From positions 658,646 to 722,645 of the forward strand of contig NZ_JACGUT010000084.1 of the NCBI RefSeq assembly GCF_014076845.1: a stretch of DNA of 64,000 bases, read 5' to 3'. The notes beneath the pieces are model-generated. The model saw only the letters and a program-made list of their open reading frames with translations, searched no databases and had not been told where the DNA came from. This stretch comes from Colwellia sp. MB3u-41. GTDB taxonomy: Bacteria; Pseudomonadota; Gammaproteobacteria; Enterobacterales; Alteromonadaceae. Positions within the stretch are counted from its first letter, which is position 1, and the number at the start of each line of letters is the position of its first letter. A program made the translations under genes and the position numbers. Shown piece after piece: positions 54,175 to 64,000 of this stretch.

Positions 54175-57063
54175 TTGTTGTTATTTTTCATTAATTTATT
54201 CTCTAAGGAATTGCTGTTGCAGCTCGATTACTTTTTCCGTTGTTTAATTTTATTAGTGATTTGTTTTACGTTAAAAGTAGAAGCAAATAATGAAGCTTTT
54301 GAAACGTCTAAACAAACACTAACCATAGCGATAAATAAAACAACTTATCCTTATATGTTTCTTAATGAACAAGGGGTAGCCGATGGCATAATGCCTGATC
54401 TTTGGCGACTATGGGCCGAGCGTCAAGGCAAAGAAATTGAGTTTGTAGCCACTGATTGGCTGTCAACTCTAGCGCGCGTTAAATCAGGTGAAATTGATAT
54501 ACACGGTGGTATGACTAAGACTGCAGCCCGCAGTAAAATATTTTCGCTCACTCCCTCCTTTTTCTCTCAGGATTTTTATTTTTATACCCACAGAGACTTT
54601 ACAAACTTAACTAAAATTAGTCAACTAGCGCCGTATATCATCGGGTCTGTTCGGGGATCAAGTCATGCGTCATTTATTTTAGAAAACTACCCCAACCTTA
54701 AGTTGCGTTTATATGCTAATCGACATGCCTTATATAAAGCTGCATTAGATAACGAAATAATGGTTTATACGGGGCTCGAGAAACCCTCTAAATTTTTTAC
54801 TGGATATTTTGAATTAAATAAACAATACCCACCTTACAAAAGAATTCGTTTTTATCAAGGTGAGTATGTAGCCGCCACATCATTAAAAAACAAGTTGCTG
54901 AAGGACTTTATTGTACAAGGATTTGACAAAGTTACCGCTACAGAAAAGTCGAGAATAGAAAAAAAATGGTTAGGACGTGATAAGAAAAATAACACTTTAT
55001 TATTAAGCTTTTTAACGCAAGCACCACCTTATATGGCTGTTTCCCCTACAGGCCAACCACAGGGGTTATTTATTGATTTATGGCGTTTATGGGCAAAAGA
55101 AAGTGGTATTGAAATCGAGTTTATTGCTCAATCACCTTCCCAAGAATTAGCGATGTTAAAAGGCGGAAATGTCGACATTCATATTGGTTATTCGGCTGAT
55201 CATTTTGATAATAAATTACAAGTTGCCTCACAAATATATGGTGTTGATGCAGGTGTTTTCGTTTCTACTCGAATTGATAACATTTATTCAATGAAAGATT
55301 TAGAGCTAAAAACAGTAGGTGTGCTAGCGGGTACTACCTATAAAAACACCCTCTTTAAACTGTTTCCTAATATGAATGTACAGGTTTACCAAACGGCTAG
55401 CGAATTACTTAATGAGGCTAAATTAGGAAATATTGATGCGATGGTTAGCGCTCAGGAATACCTGAATGCACGTTTAATACAAAGTAATTTACAGTCATCA
55501 TTTTATCAATTAAAAAATGTTAATTTTCCAACCCCCGTTTTTTCTTTAGTCAAAAAAGGTAACGATAAACTTGTTGAGCTTATTAAAGAAGGTTTTGACA
55601 ATATCCCTATTGAACAACTGATTTCGTTAGAGCGGAATTGGCTCATTCATAAGAATAATGGTTATTTTGTTCGTTCTGCGGAAAAAGTAAGTTTGTCGAC
55701 CTCTGAAAAACTATGGCTCGATAACCATAAAAAAATTAATGTTGGTTTAGTTAAAAGTTGGATGCCAATGGAATTTATTAATGCAAATGGTGAAGTCAGT
55801 GGTATAAATCCTGATGTAATGAAACTGATATCCGATCGTTCGGGGCTATCGTTCGAATTTACATTTTTTAACAGTTGGAATGACTTATACCAAGGACTTG
55901 TTGATCAACAAATTGATATGCTGGCGAGCGTTTCGGTAACACCAGAGCGTAAGAAGCAGGTACTATTTACGCAACCCTACTGGAGTATGCCTTGGGTTAT
56001 TCTTCATCAACGTCAGCTAGGCTCTAATTTAGATCTCAAAAGTTTTTATGGAAAAAAATTAGCGGTAATTAAAGGCTATTATCTATCGCCTAACATTCTC
56101 AAATATCATCCTCAAATATCGCTAAAACTCGTTAATACCCACAACGAAGGGTTATTTGCAGTACAAAAAGGTAAAGTTGATGGCTTTATTTCGAATATAG
56201 CTTCTGCGTCAGAGTTAATGAAACGAGAAAGCTTAAATGTTTTAGATATATCGGTATTAGAAGAACTCGAAAGAGACAGCAGTCACTTTGCAATCAGGCC
56301 TGATTGGGAAGAGTTACAACAGATCATCAATAAAACATTATTGACTATTTCTGAAAATGAAAAACAAAAAATTTATGACCGTTGGTTTGGTGTCAATATT
56401 GAAACAGGGTTTGATAAAGATATTGTTATGCGAGTATCCGCTCAGATAGGCGTACTGATCCTCATCATCATTGTTGCTATTATTATCTGGAATAGACGCT
56501 TATACCGCGAAATAAATACGCGTAAGCAGCTTGAAGAAAAAATGAAGCATATGGCAACTCATGACGAATTAACCGGCTTAGCTAACCGAGTACTGTTAAA
56601 AGATAGAATTAATACCGCGATTAGCTTTCATCAACGTCAGCAATTACAAATAGCCGTTTTGTTTATCGATCTTGACGGTTTTAAAACGATTAATGATACC
56701 CATGGTCATGATGTGGGTGATGAATTGTTAGTGCAAGTGGCAGATAAATTTAAAAGCTGTGTTAGACAATCTGATACGGTTGTTCGCTTTGGCGGGGATG
56801 AATTCGTTTTATTACTGACCGGCTTGCATAATAAAAATGAAGCCGCTTATGTTGGAGACAAAGTATTAAAACTTATGCAACAACCTTTTCAATTGTCAGC
56901 TGAGCGAGTAAATATCGGCTGTAGTATTGGTATTGCAATGTATCCAGATGACGGTGTTACCGATAATGATCTCCTTAAAATTGCCGATACATTAATGTAT
57001 CGAGTGAAAGCAAATGGAAAAAATCATTATGTTTTTAATACAGAGGCCAAGGACCTTAATTAA
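54175..57063 (+). CDS. Diguanylate cyclase with three periplasmic solute-binding domains
   Basis: A 962-aa membrane sensor. After a signal segment (about residues 12-38) come three family-3 solute-binding (SBP_bac_3) domains, roughly 48-270, 275-500 and 515-750. The third contains INPDVMKLISDRSGL and LASVSVTPERKKQVLFTQPY. A membrane helix follows (VLILIIIVAIIIW, about 762-782), then a GGDEF domain (about 795-955) with RFGGDEF. RQSD five residues before is the I-site RxxD, so product inhibition is likely. It probably senses amino-acid-like ligands to make c-di-GMP. TTG start with AAGG at good spacing. Confidence 0.85.
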   Translation: MLLFFINLFSKELLLQLDYFFRCLILLVICFTLKVEANNEAFETSKQTLTIAINKTTYPYMFLNEQGVADGIMPDLWRLWAERQGKEIEFVATDWLSTLARVKSGEIDIHGGMTKTAARSKIFSLTPSFFSQDFYFYTHRDFTNLTKISQLAPYIIGSVRGSSHASFILENYPNLKLRLYANRHALYKAALDNEIMVYTGLEKPSKFFTGYFELNKQYPPYKRIRFYQGEYVAATSLKNKLLKDFIVQGFDKVTATEKSRIEKKWLGRDKKNNTLLLSFLTQAPPYMAVSPTGQPQGLFIDLWRLWAKESGIEIEFIAQSPSQELAMLKGGNVDIHIGYSADHFDNKLQVASQIYGVDAGVFVSTRIDNIYSMKDLELKTVGVLAGTTYKNTLFKLFPNMNVQVYQTASELLNEAKLGNIDAMVSAQEYLNARLIQSNLQSSFYQLKNVNFPTPVFSLVKKGNDKLVELIKEGFDNIPIEQLISLERNWLIHKNNGYFVRSAEKVSLSTSEKLWLDNHKKINVGLVKSWMPMEFINANGEVSGINPDVMKLISDRSGLSFEFTFFNSWNDLYQGLVDQQIDMLASVSVTPERKKQVLFTQPYWSMPWVILHQRQLGSNLDLKSFYGKKLAVIKGYYLSPNILKYHPQISLKLVNTHNEGLFAVQKGKVDGFISNIASASELMKRESLNVLDISVLEELERDSSHFAIRPDWEELQQIINKTLLTISENEKQKIYDRWFGVNIETGFDKDIVMRVSAQIGVLILIIIVAIIIWNRRLYREINTRKQLEEKMKHMATHDELTGLANRVLLKDRINTAISFHQRQQLQIAVLFIDLDGFKTINDTHGHDVGDELLVQVADKFKSCVRQSDTVVRFGGDEFVLLLTGLHNKNEAAYVGDKVLKLMQQPFQLSAERVNIGCSIGIAMYPDDGVTDNDLLKIADTLMYRVKANGKNHYVFNTEAKDLN

Positions 57064-57247
57064 ATCGACACAGCTGTGAATTAAGCTGTTCTTGGCAAGT
57101 AATATTATTTTTAGTACATTTTAGACACACTATTTCTCTAAAACCTTTTCTTGTCGGCATATTCCTTTATAATGTCGGCAATTTTCTATCCTAACTCACC
57201 CATGCTAATACTTGCACGGGCGAGTTATTATTATCAGGACAACAGAC

Positions 57248-59047
57248 ATGCGCGATCTTTATTGTGGCGATGTGAACGAATCTCACATTGGCAAAGAAAT
57301 TACTTTATGCGGTTGGGTTAACCGTCGTCGAGACTTAGGTGCGGTGATCTTTTTAGATTTACGTGATCGTGAAGGTATGGTACAAGTCGTTTATGATCCA
57401 GACTTACCTGAAGTTATTGCTAAAGCGAATACTTTACGTAATGAGTTTTGTGTTCAAATTAAAGGTAAAGTGCGTGCTCGTCCTGAAGGTCAAATCAATA
57501 AAGATATGAAAACAGGCGGCATTGAAATTTTAGGATTAGAACTTACTCTCTTAAATAAATCTGCGCCATTACCACTTGACTCAAACCAAAACAATTCAGA
57601 AGAACAGCGTTTAAAATACCGCTATTTAGATTTACGCCGTCCTGAAATGACAGAGCGTATGCGTTTTCGCGCAAAAGTAACTTCAGCAGTTCGCACGTCA
57701 TTGGAAGGTCAAGGTTTCTTAGATATTGAGACACCTATCTTAACGGCAGCAACACCCGAAGGCGCACGTGACTACTTAGTGCCAAGTCGTACGCACAAAG
57801 GTCAATTCTTTGCTTTACCTCAGTCACCTCAATTATTTAAACAATTGTTAATGATGTCAGGTATGGAACGCTATTATCAAATCGTTAAATGTTTCCGTGA
57901 CGAAGACTTACGTGCTGACCGTCAACCTGAATTTACTCAAATAGATATTGAAACGTCATTCATGAGCAGCGAGCAAGTGATGACCGTAGCAGAAACAATG
58001 ATTGTTAAGTTGTTTAAAGACTTAATGAACGTTGATTTAGGCACCTTCCCGCGTATGACTTATTTAGAGGCAATGACACGTTTTGGCTCAGATAAGCCAG
58101 ATTTGCGTAACCCATTAGAATTAGTGGATATTGCTGATATTGTAAAAGACGTCGAATTTAAAGTGTTTTCTGGTCCGGCAAATGACGAAAAAGGCCGTGT
58201 ATCAGTAATCTGTGTACCGGGTGGTGCTGCAAAGTTCTCACGCAAAGGTCTTGACGAATTGACCAAGTATGTTGGTATTTATGGCGCTAAAGGTATGCCA
58301 TGGATGAAAATTAACGATGTAGACGCCGCGTTAAGTACTGGAATAGAAGGCATACAATCACCGGTCTTAAAGTTCTTAAATGAAGACGCAGTCAAAGCTT
58401 TATTAACACGTACTAAGGCGAAAACAGGCGACATAATATTCTTCGGTGCAGATAATTACAATGTTGTTACTGAATCGCTTGGCGCCTTACGTCTTAAACT
58501 TGGTGAAGATTTAGCCTTGTTAGAAGGTGATTGGAAACCACTGTGGGTTGTTGACTTCCCTATGTTTGAAGAAGCTGATGGAGGCATGCACGCGATTCAT
58601 CATCCGTTTACAGCGCCAATCAACTTAACTGCTGAGGCATTAGAAGCGAATCCTGTTGGCGCACTTTCTGATGCTTATGATATGGTTTTAAATGGCTGTG
58701 AATTAGGTGGTGGTTCGGTACGTATTCATAACCAAGATATGCAAGCTGCTGTATTTAGAATTTTAGGTATCAGTGATGAAGAGGCGCAAGAGAAATTTGG
58801 TTTCTTACTTGAAGCACTTCAGTATGGTGCTCCTCCACATGCAGGTTTAGCGTTTGGTTTAGACCGTTTAGTGATGCTAATGACCGGTGCTTCATCCATT
58901 CGTGATGTTATGGCCTTTCCAAAAACAACGACGGCGGCTTGTCCATTAACCAATGCGCCAGGTAAGGCAAATCCTGCACAGTTAGTTGAACTGGGTATTG
59001 CTTGTCTGCCAAAAGCAGAAAAGAAAGAAGAACCTTCAGCTGAATAG
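57248..59047 (+). CDS. aspS: Aspartyl-tRNA synthetase
   Basis: A class II synthetase, 599 aa. The N-terminal OB-fold anticodon-binding domain begins [20 protein letters not shown]; motif 2 is [20 protein letters not shown]; the bacterial GAD insertion and motif 3 [15 protein letters not shown] follow. The start at 57248 matches AspS N-termini and has AGGA upstream; the frame is open 12 codons earlier. A terminator follows, and it precedes ruvCAB. Confidence 0.97.
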   Translation: MRDLYCGDVNESHIGKEITLCGWVNRRRDLGAVIFLDLRDREGMVQVVYDPDLPEVIAKANTLRNEFCVQIKGKVRARPEGQINKDMKTGGIEILGLELTLLNKSAPLPLDSNQNNSEEQRLKYRYLDLRRPEMTERMRFRAKVTSAVRTSLEGQGFLDIETPILTAATPEGARDYLVPSRTHKGQFFALPQSPQLFKQLLMMSGMERYYQIVKCFRDEDLRADRQPEFTQIDIETSFMSSEQVMTVAETMIVKLFKDLMNVDLGTFPRMTYLEAMTRFGSDKPDLRNPLELVDIADIVKDVEFKVFSGPANDEKGRVSVICVPGGAAKFSRKGLDELTKYVGIYGAKGMPWMKINDVDAALSTGIEGIQSPVLKFLNEDAVKALLTRTKAKTGDIIFFGADNYNVVTESLGALRLKLGEDLALLEGDWKPLWVVDFPMFEEADGGMHAIHHPFTAPINLTAEALEANPVGALSDAYDMVLNGCELGGGSVRIHNQDMQAAVFRILGISDEEAQEKFGFLLEALQYGAPPHAGLAFGLDRLVMLMTGASSIRDVMAFPKTTTAACPLTNAPGKANPAQLVELGIACLPKAEKKEEPSAE

Positions 59048-59070
59048 TCTATAAATAGCGTTTGATAACA

Positions 59071-59094
59071 AGCAGCTAATTAGCTGCTTTTTTT
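59071..59094 (+). terminator. Intrinsic terminator after aspS
   Basis: AGCAGCTA-AT-TAGCTGCT perfect 8-bp stem followed by a T-run. Confidence 0.92.
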
Positions 59095-59286
59095 ATGGTC
59101 AGGATTTATGCAGGGGATCTTGTTGTCATGCTGAATTCATTTCACTAATTCGGTGACTGTTTGATGATGAACATTGTCACAAGTAACGACGATATTGCCA
59201 TTTAACTGGCTACAACGCATAATCTCGTTACAATTGTGAAGTCACGTCAGCTTTCGTTAAAATATAATTAAACAAGAGAACCCAAT

Positions 59287-59823
59287 TTGACCATAATTCT
59301 AGGTATCGATCCCGGCTCACGCATTACCGGTTACGGTGTTATTAAAAAAGAAGGTCGTAAAATTTCATATTTGGGCAGTGGCTGCATCAAAGCGTATGCG
59401 GGCAACAAAGAAGAAGACGACTTTAGTTTGCGCTTACAAACTATTTTTGCAGGCGTTTCTGAGTTAATCATGCAATTTTCACCTGAACTCTTTGCCATAG
59501 AGCAAGTTTTTATGGGAGTCAACCCGGGTGGAGCACTTAAGCTTGGCCAAGCGCGAGGAGCTGCAATTGTTGCAGCTACGAATAAAGGTCTACCCGTCGC
59601 TGAGTATTCAGCAAGACAAATAAAGCAGTCTGTTGTTGGTACGGGCGCTGCGGATAAAAGCCAAGTGCAACATATGGTAAAATCTATTTTAAAACTGCCC
59701 GCTATGCCACAAGCCGATGCTGCTGATGCACTCGCTATTGCACTTTGTCATGCCCATAGTCACGACACCCTCTCGAAAATGGCAGGGCAGGTCAGTAAAA
59801 TTGTAAGAGGGCGTTTACGATAA
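59287..59823 (+). CDS. ruvC: Holliday-junction resolvase RuvC
   Basis: A 178-aa resolvase that cuts Holliday junctions. The first catalytic Asp is in [15 protein letters not shown], a Glu in FAIEQVFMG, and [14 protein letters not shown] has the C-terminal acidic pair. The start is a TTG at 59287. It is followed by ruvA after 76 bp and by ruvB. Confidence 0.96.
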   Translation: MTIILGIDPGSRITGYGVIKKEGRKISYLGSGCIKAYAGNKEEDDFSLRLQTIFAGVSELIMQFSPELFAIEQVFMGVNPGGALKLGQARGAAIVAATNKGLPVAEYSARQIKQSVVGTGAADKSQVQHMVKSILKLPAMPQADAADALAIALCHAHSHDTLSKMAGQVSKIVRGRLR

Positions 59824-59899
59824 AGCACGTCAGCCACTTTACTGTATAAATATATAGTGATATGGTTTCAACACTTATATTATGTTGAAGGTTTTAGCT

Positions 59900-60523
59900 G
59901 TGATTGGTCGTTTACGTGGAACGTTATTAGAAAAATTAGCCCCAGAAGTCTTAATTGAATGTGGTGGTATTGGTTATGAAGTTACCATGCCAATGACGAG
60001 TATCTACGCATTACCTGAATTAAATGAACAAGCCATTATTTACACACATTTTGTTGTGCGTGAAGATGCGCAATTGTTATATGGTTTTGCTAATAAAATC
60101 GAACGTAGATTATTTAGGCTGGTTATTAAAGTTAATGGTGTGGGCCCTAAATTAGGATTAGCGATACTTTCAAGTATGTCTGCCGACCAATTTGTGAGTT
60201 GTGTTGCCCATGATGACTTGACCAGCATCGTGAAAATTCCAGGTGTAGGTAAAAAAACAGCAGAGCGTTTACTCATTGAAATGCGCGACCGTTTAAAAGA
60301 TTGGCAGGTTACTCAAACGTCATCACCATTAGCATCCGGTACTTTGCCGATTGAACTTCATCATGAAAACACCTTTGTTACCAATGCTAAAGGTGATGCG
60401 ATTAACGCTTTAGTTTCTTTAGGCTACAGTCAGCAACAAGCGGATAAGGCGATAAGGACGATATTTAAAGCTGAATCAACGAGTGAAAATCTTATTCGTG
60501 ACGCACTCAAATCAATGCTTTAA
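59900..60523 (+). CDS. ruvA: Holliday-junction DNA helicase subunit RuvA
   Basis: A tetrameric junction-binding protein, 207 aa from the GTG at 59900. The GTG start gives [12 protein letters not shown], the usual RuvA N-terminus, and GAAGG lies 8 bases before it; the frame is also open from an ATG at 59882 but the extra six residues are not typical. Helix-hairpin-helix motifs [13 protein letters not shown] and [13 protein letters not shown] are visible, and the C-terminal domain that contacts RuvB ends the protein. Confidence 0.95.
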   Translation: MIGRLRGTLLEKLAPEVLIECGGIGYEVTMPMTSIYALPELNEQAIIYTHFVVREDAQLLYGFANKIERRLFRLVIKVNGVGPKLGLAILSSMSADQFVSCVAHDDLTSIVKIPGVGKKTAERLLIEMRDRLKDWQVTQTSSPLASGTLPIELHHENTFVTNAKGDAINALVSLGYSQQQADKAIRTIFKAESTSENLIRDALKSML

Positions 60524-60639
60524 TATAAACTAAATGTATAAAATATAGCTATAGCTAAATAATACAGCTGAAGTACTAACGCTGTACTCCCCTTTTTGAT
60601 TTAGCTATACCTAAATAATTGAAGACACAAGAGAAAATA

Positions 60640-61656
60640 ATGATAGAAGCTGATCGCCTTATAGAACCCGCTGCACAGCCAGAAGAAGAAGTCATAGACC
60701 GCGCTATTCGTCCTAAGTTATTAGCTGATTATACCGGTCAAGATCATGTAAAAATTCAAATGGAAATTTTCATTGAAGCAGCAAAGAAGCGAGACGAACC
60801 GCTTGATCACTTACTTATTTTTGGCCCTCCTGGTTTAGGTAAAACGACACTTGCCAATATAGTTGCTAATGAAATGGGCGTGAATATCCGCACGACTTCA
60901 GGCCCAGTATTAGAAAAAGCGGGTGATTTAGCCGCATTACTGACTAACCTAGAAGAAAATGATGTACTTTTTATTGACGAAATTCATCGGTTAAGTCCTG
61001 TAGTTGAAGAAATACTTTATCCTGCAATGGAAGATTATCAACTTGATATTATGATTGGTGAAGGGCCTGCTGCTCGTTCGATCAAATTAGACTTGCCGGC
61101 GTTTACGTTAATAGGTGCAACAACACGTGCTGGGGCATTAACGTCGCCATTGAGAGACCGTTTTGGCATCGTGCAACGACTTGAGTTTTATAACACTAAA
61201 GATTTAACTGAAATTGTTAAACGCTCAGCGCACTTTCTTAATTTACCTATCGATGCAGAAGGGGCCTTTGAAGTTGCTAAACGTTCACGAGGTACACCCA
61301 GAATAGCGAATCGATTATTACGGCGTGTTCGTGACTACGCTGATGTAAAAACTCAAGGAATTGTTAGCCAGGCAACCGCAGCTAAAGCACTCAATATGTT
61401 AGAAGTAGACGATCAAGGATTTGACTTAATGGACCGTAAACTACTGCAAGCTATTATTGATAAATTTATGGGGGGCCCCGTTGGACTTGACAACGTTGCA
61501 GCCGCAATTGGTGAAGAGCGCGAAACGATTGAAGATGTTATTGAACCTTATCTTATTCAGCAAGGTTTTTTACAGAGAACACCACGGGGGCGAATTGCCA
61601 CCGAACGAGCTTACCAGCATTTTGGTTTAGAAAAACCCGTCAATGACAAAAGTTAG
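60640..61656 (+). CDS. ruvB: Holliday-junction branch-migration ATPase RuvB
   Basis: An AAA+ motor, 338 aa from the ATG at 60640. Walker [10 protein letters not shown], Walker [10 protein letters not shown], sensor-1 segment [18 protein letters not shown] and a C-terminal winged helix ([17 protein letters not shown]). MIEADRLI is the family's N-terminus. AAGAGAA precedes the ATG; the frame is open seven codons earlier from a TTG. Confidence 0.96.
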   Translation: MIEADRLIEPAAQPEEEVIDRAIRPKLLADYTGQDHVKIQMEIFIEAAKKRDEPLDHLLIFGPPGLGKTTLANIVANEMGVNIRTTSGPVLEKAGDLAALLTNLEENDVLFIDEIHRLSPVVEEILYPAMEDYQLDIMIGEGPAARSIKLDLPAFTLIGATTRAGALTSPLRDRFGIVQRLEFYNTKDLTEIVKRSAHFLNLPIDAEGAFEVAKRSRGTPRIANRLLRRVRDYADVKTQGIVSQATAAKALNMLEVDDQGFDLMDRKLLQAIIDKFMGGPVGLDNVAAAIGEERETIEDVIEPYLIQQGFLQRTPRGRIATERAYQHFGLEKPVNDKS

Positions 61657-61692
61657 TTTATCCGTTAGGCACTAAATTTTAGGCAAAAAAAA

Positions 61693-61713
61693 GCCCACAA
61701 AAAATATGTGGGC
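61693..61713. terminator. Hairpin after ruvB, likely terminator
   Basis: GCCCACA-N7-TGTGGGC, with A-runs upstream but no plus-strand T-run; a second hairpin, CAACTTA-taaat-TAAGTTG (61714-61732), follows directly. Together they could end ruvCAB transcription. Confidence 0.55.
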
Positions 61714-61732
61714 CAACTTATAAATTAAGTTG

Positions 61733-62159
61733 TTAGGAGGAAATAGGGTTCCAATAAACATGTCAGAGAGAAAAGATAAAAATCTGTTCAAGTTGTTTGG
61801 CTATCAATTACCCCGTTACATCAGTTAAGATAAACTTGAATAATTATTGCGTTAGCTCAAAGAACAAATGAATTTTAGAGTAACTGTTCTATTTTAACAA
61901 GCTAAAAAAATTGATAAGTTACATTAGAAAAACTAATGCTATTATTATCAAATACTCCTTTCATTGATGAACGAAAATAAGCCGCTTGCCCTTTAAAAAT
62001 ATATTTTATAAAAAATGTTACATCCGTTTACTTCTCAACGCTTGTCGTAGGAAGCGATTATCATTAATATAGAGAAAATAATGATTAAATGCCTTGAATT
62101 TAATTTTTAACGATAAAATTAAAACTTCGAAGCGACGAGCTATTGATATTATTAAAGTC
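61733..62159. other. Intergenic region before the tol-pal cluster
   Basis: AT-rich; contains the CATTAG palindrome at 61922 and promoter-like AT tracts. AGGAGG occurs at 61735-61740, but the nearest ATG (61760) is 19 bases away and opens only 22 codons. No supported gene. Confidence 0.5.
61922..61938. promoter_or_regulatory. Second copy of the GcvA-like palindrome
   Basis: CATTAGAAAAACTAATG, identical in 17 of 17 bases to the site before gcvA. It lies 222 bp before ybgC. If it binds GcvA, the tol-pal genes or a transcript in this gap could be in its regulon; a chance match is possible. Confidence 0.45.
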
Positions 62160-62570
62160 ATGCCAAATATTAAATACAACTATCCTGTAAGAATATATTA
62201 TGAAGATACTGATGCTGGCGGTATTGTTTACCATACTAACTATTTGAAATTTTGTGAACGTGCTCGAACTGAGTGGTTAAGAGAATTAAATGCTAACCAA
62301 TCGTTTTTTTTAGAACAAAATATTGGTTTAGTGGTCAGAAGAGTTGAAATGGACAATACCGCATCAGCTAAACTCGATGATTTACTTACTGTAACATCAT
62401 GGATCAGCGAATTTAAACGTGCGAGTCTTGTATTTACTCAACAAATTAGCGATGAAAATAACAAGCTTATTTGTTCTGTTGTTGTGCGAATTGCTTGTGT
62501 TAACTTACAACTTTCAAAACCCTGTGCCATCCCTGAAAAAATATTAGGAGCGTTAAAACGTGTCAGCTGA
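62160..62570 (+). CDS. ybgC: Tol-Pal-associated acyl-CoA thioesterase YbgC
   Basis: A 136-aa hot-dog thioesterase. [20 protein letters not shown] has the catalytic Asp, and [11 protein letters not shown] follows. E. coli YbgC acts on short-chain acyl-CoA and binds ACP, and is the first gene of tol-pal. The start at 62160 ([11 protein letters not shown]) matches the family; the frame is open 22 codons earlier. It overlaps tolQ by 11 bp. Confidence 0.93.
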   Translation: MPNIKYNYPVRIYYEDTDAGGIVYHTNYLKFCERARTEWLRELNANQSFFLEQNIGLVVRRVEMDNTASAKLDDLLTVTSWISEFKRASLVFTQQISDENNKLICSVVVRIACVNLQLSKPCAIPEKILGALKRVS

Positions 62571-63243
62571 AATTTCAATTTTTGATTTATTCCTTCAAGC
62601 CAGTCTATTAGTTAAAACCGTCATGCTTATTTTATTAGGTTTTTCAATTTCCTGTTGGGCGATGATCTTTCAACGCCGAAAAGTACTTAATGAGGCACAG
62701 GCACAAATGAAAATCTTTGAAGATAAGTTTTGGAGTGGTGCTGATTTAAGCAAACTCTACAATGAAGTCTCCTCAAAGGAGGCTGTAACAGGTATTGAAA
62801 GTTTATTTGTTTCAGGTTTTAAAGAGTTTGCACGTTTGAGAAAAAGTCACCTTGATTCACCACAAGCAATTGTTGATGGCACACACCGAGCAATGCGAGT
62901 TGCCCTTTCACGTGAAGTTGATCACCTTGAAACTCACTTACCCTTTATGGCAACGGTCGGGTCTATTAGTCCGTACATTGGCCTATTTGGTACGGTTTGG
63001 GGCATTATGAATTCGTTTATCGCATTAGGTGCTGTCGAGCAGGCAACATTAGCCATGGTTGCTCCTGGTATTGCAGAAGCACTAATTGCAACCGCCATGG
63101 GCCTATTTGCGGCCATACCTGCGGTCATTGCTTTTAACCGATTTAGTCATCATGTAGAAAAACTAGAAAATGGTTATGGTAACTTTATGGAAGAATTTTC
63201 CAGTATTTTGCAACGTCAAAGTGCAAGTGAACATCAAGCATAA
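62560..63243 (+). CDS. tolQ: Tol-Pal system protein TolQ
   Basis: A 227-aa inner-membrane protein with three helices (about residues 15-35, 125-150 and 165-190), homologous to ExbB and MotA. It forms the proton-driven TolQ-TolR motor that energises Tol[18 protein letters not shown] and [24 protein letters not shown] are typical. The GTG start at 62560 has AGGAG upstream. Part of ybgC-tolQ-tolR-tolA. Confidence 0.96.
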   Translation: MSAEISIFDLFLQASLLVKTVMLILLGFSISCWAMIFQRRKVLNEAQAQMKIFEDKFWSGADLSKLYNEVSSKEAVTGIESLFVSGFKEFARLRKSHLDSPQAIVDGTHRAMRVALSREVDHLETHLPFMATVGSISPYIGLFGTVWGIMNSFIALGAVEQATLAMVAPGIAEALIATAMGLFAAIPAVIAFNRFSHHVEKLENGYGNFMEEFSSILQRQSASEHQA

Positions 63244-63258
63244 ACGGAGTAATATCTT

Positions 63259-63684
63259 ATGTATAAAAGAGTAAGACGCCGTAAAGTTTCTGAAATTAAT
63301 GTGGTTCCTTATATTGATGTGATGTTGGTATTGTTAATTATTTTCATGGTTACCGCACCGCTTGTCACCCAAGGGGTGAAAGTTGATTTACCTAAAGCAG
63401 ATGCAGAAGCACTAGACAAAGATTCAAAACCACCATTAGTCGCCTCCGTTGATGCAGACGGTAATTACTATTTAGCGGTAGGTACCAGCAAAAATGAGCC
63501 AATGTCAGCCGAACAAGTCGCTACACTGGTTGCTGCGCATTTAAAAGTTGAACCAAATACTCCTGTGGTTGTAAATGGCGACGGAGCTGTTTCTTATAAT
63601 GCGGTAATTCAATTGATGGTGTTGTTACAACAAAAAGCTGGTGTACCTTCTGTTGGTTTAATGACAGACCCTGGAGATAAATAA
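63259..63684 (+). CDS. tolR: Tol-Pal system protein TolR
   Basis: A 141-aa ExbD/TolR protein with a single helix (about residues 17-38) holding the proton-conducting Asp in VVPYIDVMLVLLIIFMVTAP, and a periplasmic domain rich in Lys/Asp. It lies 15 bp after tolQ. Confidence 0.96.
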   Translation: MYKRVRRRKVSEINVVPYIDVMLVLLIIFMVTAPLVTQGVKVDLPKADAEALDKDSKPPLVASVDADGNYYLAVGTSKNEPMSAEQVATLVAAHLKVEPNTPVVVNGDGAVSYNAVIQLMVLLQQKAGVPSVGLMTDPGDK

Positions 63685-63687
63685 TCA

Positions 63688-64000
63688 ATGAGTCGAAAAT
63701 TTGCAATAGCCTTATCGCTTAGCTTTTTACTGCATGTTGTTTTAGCCGCCGTATTATTGATGGGCGATTTTAACAGCCATCCTAAAACACCCCCAAAAGC
63801 TGTTCAGATACAGACTATTCAGGCGACTATTGTCGATAAAAGTAAAGTTGAAGCGCAAGTTAATAAAATTAAAAAGAAAAAAATTGATGACGCAGAACGT
63901 TTAAAAAAAATAGATCAGCAAGTTGCTTCAGCGAAGAAAGAACGTGCTAGAGAAGAGAAGCGCATTAAAGCGCTAGAACGCCAAAGAAAGAAAAAAGAGC
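63688..64000 (+). CDS. tolA: Tol-Pal system protein TolA (partial, runs off the window)
   Basis: Only the first 104 codons are present. MSRKFAIALSLSFLLHVVLA is the signal-anchor helix, with the SxxxH motif of TolA. The Lys/Glu/Arg-rich helical domain II begins near residue 55 and is still running at the end of the window. TolA bridges the inner-membrane motor to Pal in the outer membrane. It begins 3 bp after tolR. Confidence 0.93.
   Translation, partial: MSRKFAIALSLSFLLHVVLAAVLLMGDFNSHPKTPPKAVQIQTIQATIVDKSKVEAQVNKIKKKKIDDAERLKKIDQQVASAKKERAREEKRIKALERQRKKKE

Noticed and set aside
61760..61828. 22-codon ORF after the AGGAGG at 61735
   Set aside because: Spacing to the Shine-Dalgarno sequence is too long and nothing else supports coding.

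Overview
The window reads as a chromosomal segment from a low-GC marine gammaproteobacterium of the order Alteromonadales, most like Colwellia. I infer this from protein flavour and gene order, not from a search. Recognisable conserved blocks are gcvA-ygdD-rlmM, queF/syd, fldA-ybfE-DUF2788-ybfF-seqA-pgm, cmoAB, aspS-ruvCAB and ybgC-tolQRA. No rRNA or tRNA genes, CRISPR arrays or insertion sequences were seen.

Layout. 0-8 kb: a DinG/YoaA-type helicase, tsaB, a Q-rich hypothetical, an M50B-like membrane protein, an Slp-family lipoprotein, a hydrolase and fadD, then yciK on the other strand. 8-18 kb: a Pla-1/cef-type lipase, sohB, a gcvA cluster ending in rlmM, and an NAD-type isocitrate dehydrogenase. 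17-24 kb: xni, ppnN, a diguanylate cyclase and queF on the minus strand, syd on the plus strand, and two DUF3192 paralogues. 24-27.7 kb: small accessory genes, including a PH-domain gene broken by one TGA.

27.8-33.1 kb is a decaying envelope-modification locus on the minus strand. It holds remnants of an OmpR-type response regulator, its sensor kinase, an EptA/MCR-type phosphoethanolamine transferase and an LTA-synthase-like sulfatase, plus a diacylglycerol kinase ORF now fused in frame to the tail of eptA. One intact DUF3108 gene sits among them on the plus strand.

33.3-36.1 kb holds the most notable content: two long GGA-rich RNAs that look like CsrB/CsrC-type sponges for the translational regulator CsrA. 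The first is about 650 nt. It carries a perfect GacA/UvrY box upstream, a sigma70-like promoter, many hairpins with AGGA or GGAA in the loop, an intrinsic terminator, and an internal four-fold tandem duplication of a 105-110 bp unit, giving about 40 GGA triplets by hand count. The second, about 500 nt, has about 20 GGA triplets and its own terminator. A membrane-protein gene on the opposite strand lies between them.

36-47 kb: fur, a DUF4442 protein, the fldA operon, ybfF, seqA, pgm, astE and a branched-chain 2-oxoacid dehydrogenase operon (E1 alpha, E1 beta, E2 with two nearly identical lipoyl domains; no E3). 47-57 kb: an unknown membrane-anchored protein, a Ser/Thr-kinase-like protein, a VOC-family gene broken by one TGA, dgt, cmoAB and a diguanylate cyclase with three periplasmic solute-binding domains. 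57-64 kb: aspS, ruvCAB and the start of the tol-pal operon; tolA runs off the end.
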